Shown piece after piece: positions 57,386 through 64,000 of a DNA stretch of 64,000 bases. A program made the position numbers and the translations under genes. The stretch comes from Faeciplasma sp964650705 (GTDB taxonomy: Bacteria; Bacillota; Clostridia; Oscillospirales; Ruminococcaceae), in NCBI GenBank assembly GCA_964650705.1, contig CAZYUJ010000005.1:1-64000 (forward strand). Direction: 5' to 3'. The notes beneath the pieces were generated by a model. That model was not told the DNA's origin. It ran no database searches and worked only from the letters and a program-made list of their open reading frames with translations. Every line of letters starts with the position of its first letter. Within the stretch, counting starts at the first letter, position 1.

Positions 57386-58921
57386 TTATTCCTCCACACC
57401 ACGAAGTGACGGGTTGAACGCATCGCGCAAGCCGTTACCGAACAGGTTAAACGAAATTTCGAGTAATGAAATGAAGAGAGCAGGGAACAAAATGATGTGC
57501 GGATGAGACTGCAAATAACCCTGACCCTGTGACAAGAGTGTACCGACAGAGGTCAACGATGAAGTCTGTAGGTTGATGATTCCGAGGTAGGAAAGTGTGG
57601 ATTCACTGAAGATTACGCCCGGGATCGAAAGAACCGCACCGGTGATGATCGTACCGATAGAGTTGGGGAAGATATGCTTGAACATAAGTCTAGCGTCCTT
57701 AGCACCCAATGTGCGGGCTGCAAGGATATATTCCTGACCCTTGAAACGGTAGAACTGCATTCTTACACGTGATGCCATGCCGACCCATCCCGTCAAAACG
57801 AAGGCGAACAGCAGCGATGGCAGCGCACCGACCTTTTCAGCCAAATGCAATTTAAAGAGTGTTACAACAACGATAAACGGAACGGATGCCAAAACGTCGG
57901 AAATACGTTCCATGATGATGTCAACAGCACCGCCGTAGTAACCTTCGATGGAGCCGTAGATAGCACCGATAGTAAGGTTGATAGCGGATACGAAGATAGC
58001 CAAGAGGAAGGAAAGTCTTGCACCTGCAGCAAGGCAAGTGAAGATATCCTGACCGTATGCGTTGGTACCGAAGATGAAGTTAGGCTCATGACCGTTTATA
58101 TACTGATAGTATTCGTAATAAAGAACTCTTACCTTATAACCGGACTGGTTCTTTACAGCGTATACATACCATTCGCCGTCCTCACCTGTATCGGATGCAA
58201 GACGCATCGAAGAGGTATAGTCGCCGCGCTCCTTATTAGAGCTGGTTATATAGTTAGCAACATAGTTGCCGTCCTTGTCAAGCTTTGCTGCGCCGTCAGA
58301 GGTCGCATTTTCGTTCTTGAGCTGATACCAGAAGTTAGCACCGCCGTTACCGATAACATAGTTAGTCTTATAGGTTTCGGGGATAGGATACATAACCTGG
58401 ATCTGGTTCTCGTCCTGATACTGCATCAAAGCAGTGTATTCGTCAGCGGTAAGGTTGAGGTATACATAGCCGACTTTATTATATGTGTCGACCTTGAAGT
58501 TATAAACCTCGTTGCCCTCATTATCGGTGGTGATCTTAACGTCACCGACAACGGCATCCATTCCGCTTTCAACACCGATGGCGTTATAATACTCATATCC
58601 TGCCTTGGTGTCGCTTCTTGTGGTGGTACCGTCCCAAATGCCTAAGGGAGCCAAAAGATCAAGCTTGGGCATAACGGTTGCATAGTAACCGTCTCTGGTC
58701 TCAACGGTATAGGGAGAGAACATGGGCACGATAACAGCATAGGCTACCAAGATCAAGATGATGATAGCAGCAGTAACCGAGCTCTTGTTCTTCTTAAAAC
58801 GCATCCAAGCGTCCTTGAAGTAGCCGATAGGCTTAGTTTCAAGCTTCTTATCGTAGATCTTTTCACCGTGGGAAGCAAATTCGAACTTTTCCTTAGGAAT
58901 ATTGTACTGATTATTTGCCAT
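57386..58921 (-). CDS. oppC: Oligopeptide ABC transporter permease OppC, with large external loop
   Basis: This 511-aa permease has a cytoplasmic N-terminal tail, one helix (about 50-67), then an extracytoplasmic region of about 210 residues (72-283; normally about 45), and the usual five C-terminal helices with FGTNAYGQDIF and the EAA loop ARTLGAKDARLMFKHIFPN. The extra domain, rich in Tyr, Asp and Asn, has no recognised fold and may contact the binding protein. It overlaps oppB by one base. Confidence 0.92.
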   Translation of the reverse strand: MANNQYNIPKEKFEFASHGEKIYDKKLETKPIGYFKDAWMRFKKNKSSVTAAIIILILVAYAVIVPMFSPYTVETRDGYYATVMPKLDLLAPLGIWDGTTTRSDTKAGYEYYNAIGVESGMDAVVGDVKITTDNEGNEVYNFKVDTYNKVGYVYLNLTADEYTALMQYQDENQIQVMYPIPETYKTNYVIGNGGANFWYQLKNENATSDGAAKLDKDGNYVANYITSSNKERGDYTSSMRLASDTGEDGEWYVYAVKNQSGYKVRVLYYEYYQYINGHEPNFIFGTNAYGQDIFTCLAAGARLSFLLAIFVSAINLTIGAIYGSIEGYYGGAVDIIMERISDVLASVPFIVVVTLFKLHLAEKVGALPSLLFAFVLTGWVGMASRVRMQFYRFKGQEYILAARTLGAKDARLMFKHIFPNSIGTIITGAVLSIPGVIFSESTLSYLGIINLQTSSLTSVGTLLSQGQGYLQSHPHIILFPALFISLLEISFNLFGNGLRDAFNPSLRGVEE

Positions 58922-59880
58922 TATTTCTTTGCCCCCATTCTGATTCTAGGATCGATAAGACCGTAGCTGATATCTATAACTATACCCGAAGCAAGTCCGA
59001 TAAAGGTATAGAAGAAGGTCAACGCCATGAAGAAGTTATAGTCACGAAGAGTGATAGATGTGATATAGAGGTTGCCGACACCGGGGATCGAGAAGATCTT
59101 TTCGATGATAAGCGAACCGCCGATGATACCGATAAATTCACCGATGATCATAGGCAAGATAACTACCATTGCGTTTCTCATAGCGTGACGAGCGATAGCC
59201 TGTGCCTTTGTCAAGCCCTTTGTACGAGCCAAAAGCATATAGTCGCCTGTCAAAACCTCACTCAATTCTGCACGGGTGTAACGGGTCAAGCCGGCGATAA
59301 CACCGAATCCCAAAGACAAAACTGCGGGAAGCATTGACCAGAACATCTCAAAGCTGAACAGCGAGGCTTTTTCGCCGGAAAGAATAGTCAACGGGAACCA
59401 TCCGAACTTGAAGCACAAGAAATACTGTACCAAGAACGCATAAACATAGGAAGGTACCGAGATAAAGATCATAACAGCAGTAGAAATAACGTGATCCTGC
59501 CATTTGTTCTTTTTAAGTGCGGCATAAATACCGAAGATAAGTCCGAGAGGAATTGCGATAAGGATGGAGTAGAGGTTTACCATAATGGTATAGGGAAGCT
59601 TGGACATAAGGATATCCCAAACATCTCGAGCTTCATACATCTGTTCACCTAAGCCCCAGTCCCACTGTGTGAGAACAGACTTACCGAAGAGGAAGAGCTG
59701 AACGATAATGGGTTTGTTATAGCCCATCTGCTCACGCTTCATAAGGATAAGGTTAACGTCCTTGCCCATTTCTTTGATTGCAGGTAGCGGCAAAAGCTTG
59801 ATCAGCACGAAACACATCGTCAAAATGATAGACAATGTGAGCAGCATAAGCAAAATACGTTTTAAAATATACTTAAACAT
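58921..59880 (-). CDS. oppB: Oligopeptide ABC transporter permease OppB
   Basis: This 319-aa permease begins FKYILKRILLML, has six membrane helices and the EAA motif ARTKGLTKAQAIARHAMRNA near residue 215. It is the first permease of the operon. ATG 59880 is chosen because GGAGAATGC lies just upstream; an upstream ATG at 59892 lacks a clear site. It is separated from oppA by 200 bp that carry a terminator and a large inverted repeat, so permease and ATPase levels may be lower than oppA. Confidence 0.93.
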   Translation of the reverse strand: MFKYILKRILLMLLTLSIILTMCFVLIKLLPLPAIKEMGKDVNLILMKREQMGYNKPIIVQLFLFGKSVLTQWDWGLGEQMYEARDVWDILMSKLPYTIMVNLYSILIAIPLGLIFGIYAALKKNKWQDHVISTAVMIFISVPSYVYAFLVQYFLCFKFGWFPLTILSGEKASLFSFEMFWSMLPAVLSLGFGVIAGLTRYTRAELSEVLTGDYMLLARTKGLTKAQAIARHAMRNAMVVILPMIIGEFIGIIGGSLIIEKIFSIPGVGNLYITSITLRDYNFFMALTFFYTFIGLASGIVIDISYGLIDPRIRMGAKK

Positions 59881-59918
59881 TGCATTCTCCATTTCTCATT
59901 TTTTGATCGCATAGGTAT

Positions 59919-60000
59919 GCGAAACGAAATAATTCAAACCCAAACGGGTCTGATATACTAACCAAAATGTGTTGGTTGGGCTCGAATTAGTTCGTTTCGC
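59919..60000. repeat. Large imperfect inverted repeat between oppA and oppB
   Basis: GCGAAACGAAATAATTC (59919-59935) and GAATTAGTTCGTTTCGC (59984-60000) pair in 16 of 17 positions around 48 nt, which contain smaller hairpins (ACCC-AAAC-GGGT; AACCAA...TTGGTT). It lies downstream of the oppA terminator and may be an mRNA stabiliser or processing site. Confidence 0.55.
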
Positions 60001-60003
60001 AAA

Positions 60004-60053
60004 GGAAAAATCGGGCAGATACGGCTGGAGAAATCCGTACCGTGTCTGCCCGA
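60004..60053 (-). terminator. Strong terminator between oppA and oppB
   Basis: On the minus strand TCGGGCAGACACGG pairs with CCGTATCTGCCCGA (13 of 14) around a 15-nt loop, followed by TTTTTCC. Leaky termination here would give more OppA than OppBCDF. Confidence 0.85.
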
Positions 60054-60092
60054 AAAACTATTTCAAGCTAAAATCAGTTTTACGAACTAAAA

Positions 60093-62594
60093 TTAGTAAG
60101 AGATAGAGCTCTTAGCTGTTGCCCACTCTTCGTCAGTGTAGTTGTAGGTAAGGTATCTGAGTCCGCCGTAACCAACGATCTGGAGATAGTCAGTTGTAGC
60201 ATAGTCAACCTTTCTGGAGAGCAAGGAAGCAGAGTTTCTGTAGTAGAGAGGCATTGTTACGAAGGTGTTGAGGTAAGTGTATTCGAGCTGAGCGAATATC
60301 TCACATCTTTCTGCGTAGGTGTAGTCAGCGAAGTTGCCGAGAGCAGAAGTGATCGCATCAACGTCGTTGCCGTTTGCCCAAAGAGCCCAATCCTGGAGAG
60401 AATCGGTAAGAGTTGTGCCGTTAACGGTGATTTCTACGTTAACTGCAGATGTGTCGAAGCCGTATTCCATCTGGTTGCCGGAGCCGTCAGAAGCATCACA
60501 GTAGCACTGATAGAGCATGGTGAAAGGAGACATTGCAGCGCCGCCCCATGTGGAGAAGATAATGCAAGCATTACCGGAGTACATGGTGTTGTAGTAGTCA
60601 GCGTCTTCGGTCATGGTGAGTTCGATCTTGCCTTCGAATGCAGAGCCTGTAGCAGCAGCCTTAACTGCATCGTTGAAGAAGTTGAACATCTTAACGTAGA
60701 TTTCGTCAGAAGAGTAAACTCTGAGGTCGAGCTTGATAGCAGAAGTGCCATCCCAGAGGCCATCAGCGATAGCCTTGTCAGCAGCGGTCTTCATGAGTTC
60801 CTGAGCCTTAGCAAGGTCGTAACCTGTGATAGCATCATAAGCTTCTTCAAGGTCGCCGTATTCCTTGCCTTCGCCGTATTCGATACCGTAGAGGTCAACG
60901 AGAGCCTTCATAGCGAATTCAGAATCTCTGTAAAGTTCGCCGGTGAAGGGATCGTAGCAGTACATGTAGTTGAGCAAGCCGTAGCCGGGTTCGTGGGAAG
61001 CAGTGTATTCTGTGCAGAACTTTTCACGGTCAACTGCCAAGGAGAATGCTTCTCTGAATTCAGGGATAGTAAGAACTACTGCGTTGTTGCCGAGTTCAAC
61101 GAGCTTATCGTAGTCAGTGTTGAAGGTGAGCTTAGTGGTGTAGGACTGAGGAGTGTAAAGAAGTCTGTCGCTGGAAGCGTAGATTTCCATGTCATCAGAG
61201 TCCATACCAACGCCGTCGATTTCGCCGTTAAGGAATGCCTGAACAGCAGTAGCGTGCTCAGCGATTACCTGGCAGGAGATAACGTCAGTCTGATACTGAC
61301 CTTCGTGCAAGCCGTCAGAGTAACCGAACCAGGTTTCGTTTCTGGTGAAGGTGAGCTGCTTATCTTCCTGATAGAAGGTGAGGTCGTAAGGACCGAAGCA
61401 AGCAGAAGTTTCAACAGATGTGCAGTAAGTGTTGGTTACGGATACAGCATCAGCGGAACCGGCTTCAACGATGTTGCCAGCAGCATCGAAGTAAGTCTTG
61501 CAAGCTTCATAAAGGTCTTCCTTTACGAGCCAAGTGGAAGAAAGGTTGTAAGGCATGTAGAATTCAGCTTCAGCAACGGGCTTAGCCAAAACGATAACGA
61601 TTTCGTAATCGCCGGTCTTGAAGAGACCAACTTCGTCCCAAGTTACAGTGGGAAGAGAAGAAGCTACGTAGAGGTAGTCGGGAGCATAGGATTCATATGC
61701 TGCACCTGCTGCGAAGTACATGTTGTAGATGTCCTGAGCAGTGATCCAATCGCCGTCTTCGCCTTCAGCAACTGCGAGGTCGCGGTATGCAACGGTGTCG
61801 TCGATTGCAACGTATTCAGGGCATTCGTTGCCGTCAGCATCCAAGCAGCCTTCGAGACCCCAGAAGCTCCACATAGGAACGTAAAGGGTTGTGCCGTTTG
61901 CATAAGCATCAGCAAGGCCGGAACCTACGGTGCCGTAAGAAACCTTACCGTTGTAGAGGTAAGCTCTAGCGTTTACTACTTCGAAGTCACCAGCATAGAA
62001 GGAGTCAGCACGTCTGTTGAGTGCCAAAGGATCCAAGAGCTGCTGCATGGAGTAGATGTAGGTGTCAGCGTTGATGGGAGTGCCATCAGACCAAGCAACG
62101 TTGGGGTTAAGAGCAATCTTCCAAGCCTTTGCTTCTTCGCCTTCAACGATACCGTACTGACCAACATAGTCAGCAGTAACGTCTACAGGCATTTCAGCTG
62201 CAGCTTCAGGAATGATTGTGTAACCGGAAAGGTCTTCGTTAAGTACGAAATCGTAAAGAGCTGTGTTGAGGTAGCCCAATACGTAAGAGTCATCGGAAGT
62301 TTCCCACTGATGGGGGTTCCAGTTAAGACCGGTAGTACCGCCGATGTAGTCGAGGTAAGTATAAGTTGCCTCATCCTTGTAGTCCTTAGAAGCATCGCCG
62401 GCATAAACGCCTTCCATGCCTGTAGGTTCTACTACGTCAGGTGTGTCAGGTGTGTCTTCGTTGGTGTTATCGCCGGAAACAACGGGGTTGTCGTTGTTGG
62501 TGTCATCGTTACAGCCAGCGAATACAACAGCACAAGACATAAGCATTGCAAGTGCCAAAAGCATTGCTAATACTTTTCTTAATGTGTTAGACAT
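60093..62594 (-). CDS. oppA: Oligopeptide-binding lipoprotein OppA
   Basis: This 833-aa lipoprotein has lipobox FAGC, an acidic linker and a family-5 solute-binding domain (about 90-830). That is much longer than usual OppA (about 540). Recognisable motifs include WSDGTPINADTY, FTRNETWFGY, PEFREAFSLAVDRE and the terminal PLYYRNSASL. It would bind peptides outside the cell. ATG 62594 follows ATGGAGG; the track frame extends ten codons upstream. A consensus promoter lies about 110 bp upstream. Confidence 0.92.
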   Translation of the reverse strand: MSNTLRKVLAMLLALAMLMSCAVVFAGCNDDTNNDNPVVSGDNTNEDTPDTPDVVEPTGMEGVYAGDASKDYKDEATYTYLDYIGGTTGLNWNPHQWETSDDSYVLGYLNTALYDFVLNEDLSGYTIIPEAAAEMPVDVTADYVGQYGIVEGEEAKAWKIALNPNVAWSDGTPINADTYIYSMQQLLDPLALNRRADSFYAGDFEVVNARAYLYNGKVSYGTVGSGLADAYANGTTLYVPMWSFWGLEGCLDADGNECPEYVAIDDTVAYRDLAVAEGEDGDWITAQDIYNMYFAAGAAYESYAPDYLYVASSLPTVTWDEVGLFKTGDYEIVIVLAKPVAEAEFYMPYNLSSTWLVKEDLYEACKTYFDAAGNIVEAGSADAVSVTNTYCTSVETSACFGPYDLTFYQEDKQLTFTRNETWFGYSDGLHEGQYQTDVISCQVIAEHATAVQAFLNGEIDGVGMDSDDMEIYASSDRLLYTPQSYTTKLTFNTDYDKLVELGNNAVVLTIPEFREAFSLAVDREKFCTEYTASHEPGYGLLNYMYCYDPFTGELYRDSEFAMKALVDLYGIEYGEGKEYGDLEEAYDAITGYDLAKAQELMKTAADKAIADGLWDGTSAIKLDLRVYSSDEIYVKMFNFFNDAVKAAATGSAFEGKIELTMTEDADYYNTMYSGNACIIFSTWGGAAMSPFTMLYQCYCDASDGSGNQMEYGFDTSAVNVEITVNGTTLTDSLQDWALWANGNDVDAITSALGNFADYTYAERCEIFAQLEYTYLNTFVTMPLYYRNSASLLSRKVDYATTDYLQIVGYGGLRYLTYNYTDEEWATAKSSISY

Positions 62595-62624
62595 AAAATA
62601 ATCCTCCATTATCAATTCTTTCAC

Positions 62625-63013
62625 GCGTATCGCGCGGATATTAAAAGACAGGCGCTAGAACAGGTCGGCATTCCTGCGCAGACTCCTTGCCATAATAATA
62701 TTATCTAAATTATAGCGACTTGAGTTCCCTTTGTCAAGAGATTTTTTCACGCTTTTGTCACAAATTGAAGTTCTCCCTCCCCTAAACTTCATTTTTTATG
62801 CAAGTTTTTCTGCCAAAATGCGTATTTCGGTCGTATATTGTGAGTAAAAATGCATCATTTCATTCACCGAACTTCATTTCAAGGGAAGATTTTACCGTAT
62901 TTTTCGTTTTAAAAACCAAAATTTCAGTCAAAATCCTTTTTCCTATTGTAATTTTCATAGAAATGTGGCAAAATAGCAGTTAGAAAATCTAACGATAGGA
63001 GAATTTTCGATAT
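62625..63013. other. Intergenic region with oppA promoter and leader
   Basis: This 390-bp gap holds the divergent start of oppA, a leader of about 110 nt with several small palindromes, and the leader of the GtrA gene with GTTAG-AAAAT-CTAAC just upstream of its ribosome site. The middle part is AT-rich and no gene is supported. Confidence 0.45.
62709..62737 (-). promoter_or_regulatory. Consensus promoter of oppA
   Basis: On the minus strand TTGACA (62737-62732) and TATAAT (62714-62709) are separated by 17 nt, a perfect sigma-A promoter, consistent with high oppA expression. Confidence 0.88.
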
Positions 63014-63463
63014 ATGCCTTCTCTTTTTGACCGAATCAAAGCTCTTATAATAAAATTATATAATACTCAGGCACTTCGATACATCGCCTCCTCGGGCATC
63101 GCATTCATAATCGACTATGTCCTGCTATTAATAATAGAGCGTGCGCTCGGCGGATTGACCCTTTCGATGGAGATCGCCGCCGTCGCCGCCTGGCTTATCA
63201 GCTCACAGGTTAACTTTTGGATAAACCGTGTTTGGGTGTTCGGCTCGAAAAAGTCGCCTCTTCCCGAGCTCGGCGGATATTACGCTTTGGCGGCGGTCAG
63301 CTTCTCGGCCAAGACGTTTGTTTTGCTTGAGCTTATGGTCAGGGTGCTGACGATCCCGCTTGCGATCGCAAAGCCGGTCGCAGAGGTTATTATGTTCGCC
63401 GTCAACTTTATAATACAAAAAATGCTTATATTCAAAAAGAACGGCAAAAAAGAAAACCCGTAG
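63014..63463 (+). CDS. GtrA/GtcA-family membrane protein
   Basis: This 149-aa protein has four membrane helices and the GtrA pattern (LRYIASSGIAFIIDYVLLL, SSQVNFWINRVWVFG, FAVNFIIQKMLIFKK). GtrA-type proteins are thought to flip polyprenyl-phosphate sugars for extracellular glycosylation. A CsbB-like transferase and YfhO partner lie at 31.5-35.2 kb, though the three genes are far apart. ATG follows TAGGAG. It ends at a terminator shared with the flotillin gene. Confidence 0.85.
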   Translation: MPSLFDRIKALIIKLYNTQALRYIASSGIAFIIDYVLLLIIERALGGLTLSMEIAAVAAWLISSQVNFWINRVWVFGSKKSPLPELGGYYALAAVSFSAKTFVLLELMVRVLTIPLAIAKPVAEVIMFAVNFIIQKMLIFKKNGKKENP

Positions 63464-63483
63464 GAATCCCTACGGGTTTAATT
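63454..63483. terminator. Bidirectional terminator
   Basis: AAACCCGTAGG (63454-63464) pairs with CCTACGGGTTT (63469-63479), between the GtrA and flotillin genes. Confidence 0.85.
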
Positions 63484-63489
63484 ATTGTG

Positions 63490-64000
63490 TTATTCCACAG
63501 GTGTGGTCTCTTCAACAGGGTGATTGTGGATAACGATAGGTGCGGGCTCGGTCTGAGCAGCTCTTCCCCCTGCAAATCCTGCGATGAGGCTTGCAAGGTC
63601 GATGCCGGTGGACTGCTTCATGCCTTCCATGATCTGATCGGTGCTGTTCATAACGTCACGCACAAGCTTTGTTGAGTTGCCGTCGCCGTACATAACGATC
63701 TTGTCGGTCTGAGCCAAAGGTGTTGCGGCGTTCTTGACGACCTCGGGAAGTGCGGTGAGGTACATTTCCAAAACGGAAGCCTCGCCCATCTTCTTCTGTG
63801 CTTCTGCCTTCTTTTCGATAGCTTCTGCTTCTGCAAGTCCCTTTGCACGGATACCTTCTGCTTCCTGCTCCATAGCATATCTTAAAGCTTCAGCCTCTGC
63901 CTTCTTTGCTTCTGCGGCTCTTAAGGCTTCATACTGTCTTGCGTCTGCTTCACGCTGACGGCGGACAAGATCGGCTTCTGCTTCCTGCTCAGCCTGATAC
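63490..64000 (-). CDS. Flotillin/SPFH-family protein, C-terminal part
   Basis: This is the C-terminal part (about 169 aa visible) of a flotillin-like protein; the 5' end lies beyond the window. It shows the Glu/Ala-rich coiled coil typical of flotillins (repeats such as EAEA, EKKAEAQKK), then KNAATPLAQTDKIVMYGDG and a C-terminal domain with GIDLASLIAGFAGG. Flotillins form membrane microdomain scaffolds. The N-terminal SPFH domain is not in view, so the call rests on the C-terminal pattern. Confidence 0.85.
   Translation of the reverse strand, partial: YQAEQEAEADLVRRQREADARQYEALRAAEAKKAEAEALRYAMEQEAEGIRAKGLAEAEAIEKKAEAQKKMGEASVLEMYLTALPEVVKNAATPLAQTDKIVMYGDGNSTKLVRDVMNSTDQIMEGMKQSTGIDLASLIAGFAGGRAAQTEPAPIVIHNHPVEETTPVE

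Noticed and set aside
60993..62570. Long open frame (525 codons) on the plus strand antisense to oppA
   Set aside because: It lies wholly within the strong oppA frame, is Val/Ser/Cys-rich with no domain or ribosome site, and arises from codon bias in the opposite frame.
62960..63000. GTTAG-AAAAT-CTAAC as a fourth iron box
   Set aside because: The arms are only 5 bp, the spacing differs from the three feo boxes, and the downstream GtrA gene has no link to iron.
1..64000. CRISPR arrays, rRNA genes and complete insertion sequences
   Set aside because: No regularly spaced repeats, rRNA sequence or transposase gene was seen in any part of the window.

Overview
The window looks like chromosome from a spore-forming, anaerobic, fermentative Clostridia (Firmicutes), probably of the Oscillospirales/Ruminococcaceae kind. 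The evidence is a dipicolinate synthase pair, two clostridial 2[4Fe-4S] ferredoxins, oxygen-labile Fe-S lyases, many lipoproteins with Thr-rich linkers acting on carbohydrate, a cobalamin ECF transporter and a Feo iron system. Genes lie on both strands in short operons separated by clear intrinsic terminators. Assignments are from reading alone; no database search was run.

Layout: 1-1.1 kb holds tRNA-Pro and a LOG-family protein. 1.07-7.13 kb is a leftward cobalamin-riboswitch operon: a small HNH-repeat protein, a secreted DUF4430-like protein, a membrane-tethered protein with both domain types of animal transcobalamin/intrinsic factor, then EcfT, a fused double ATPase and an S component. 7.2-15 kb holds a thioesterase, two polysaccharide deacetylases sharing an identical 565-bp block, Nudix, M28 peptidase, GNAT, MazG-like and a GH94 phosphorylase. 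15-25.8 kb holds DUF4956 plus a VTC polyphosphate polymerase, ferredoxins, RodA, galactokinase, TrmB, dipicolinate synthase, DUF1846, AraD and a YfcE-like phosphodiesterase. 25.8-30.5 kb holds three unknown small genes and a DtxR-type regulator divergent from feoA-feoA-feoB-Cys-rich protein, with three matching iron-box palindromes.

30.8-43.6 kb holds PduL, a PHP-GT2-YfhO operon (possible cell-wall polymer glycosylation, with a GtrA-type partner at 63 kb) and a cluster of three SGNH esterases with a GH43. 43.9-50.7 kb holds a cysteine desulfidase-family protein, ECF sigma/anti-sigma, an XRE-serine dehydratase fusion, a cytidylate kinase-like protein, a double GNAT and an exonuclease. 50.9-53.4 kb is an orphan phage tail-tip/holin/endolysin cassette. 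53.5-62.7 kb is an oligopeptide ABC transporter whose ATPases and one permease carry very large insertions. The window ends inside a flotillin gene.

Several GC-rich dispersed repeats sit between gene ends. Three contain a perfect outer stem enclosing three hairpins whose sequences differ while pairing is kept, which suggests selection on structure. The most unusual items are the transcobalamin-like ECF cobalamin operon and its switch, the giant-insertion Opp ATPases, the cloverleaf repeats, the XRE-serine dehydratase fusion and the orphan lysis cassette.
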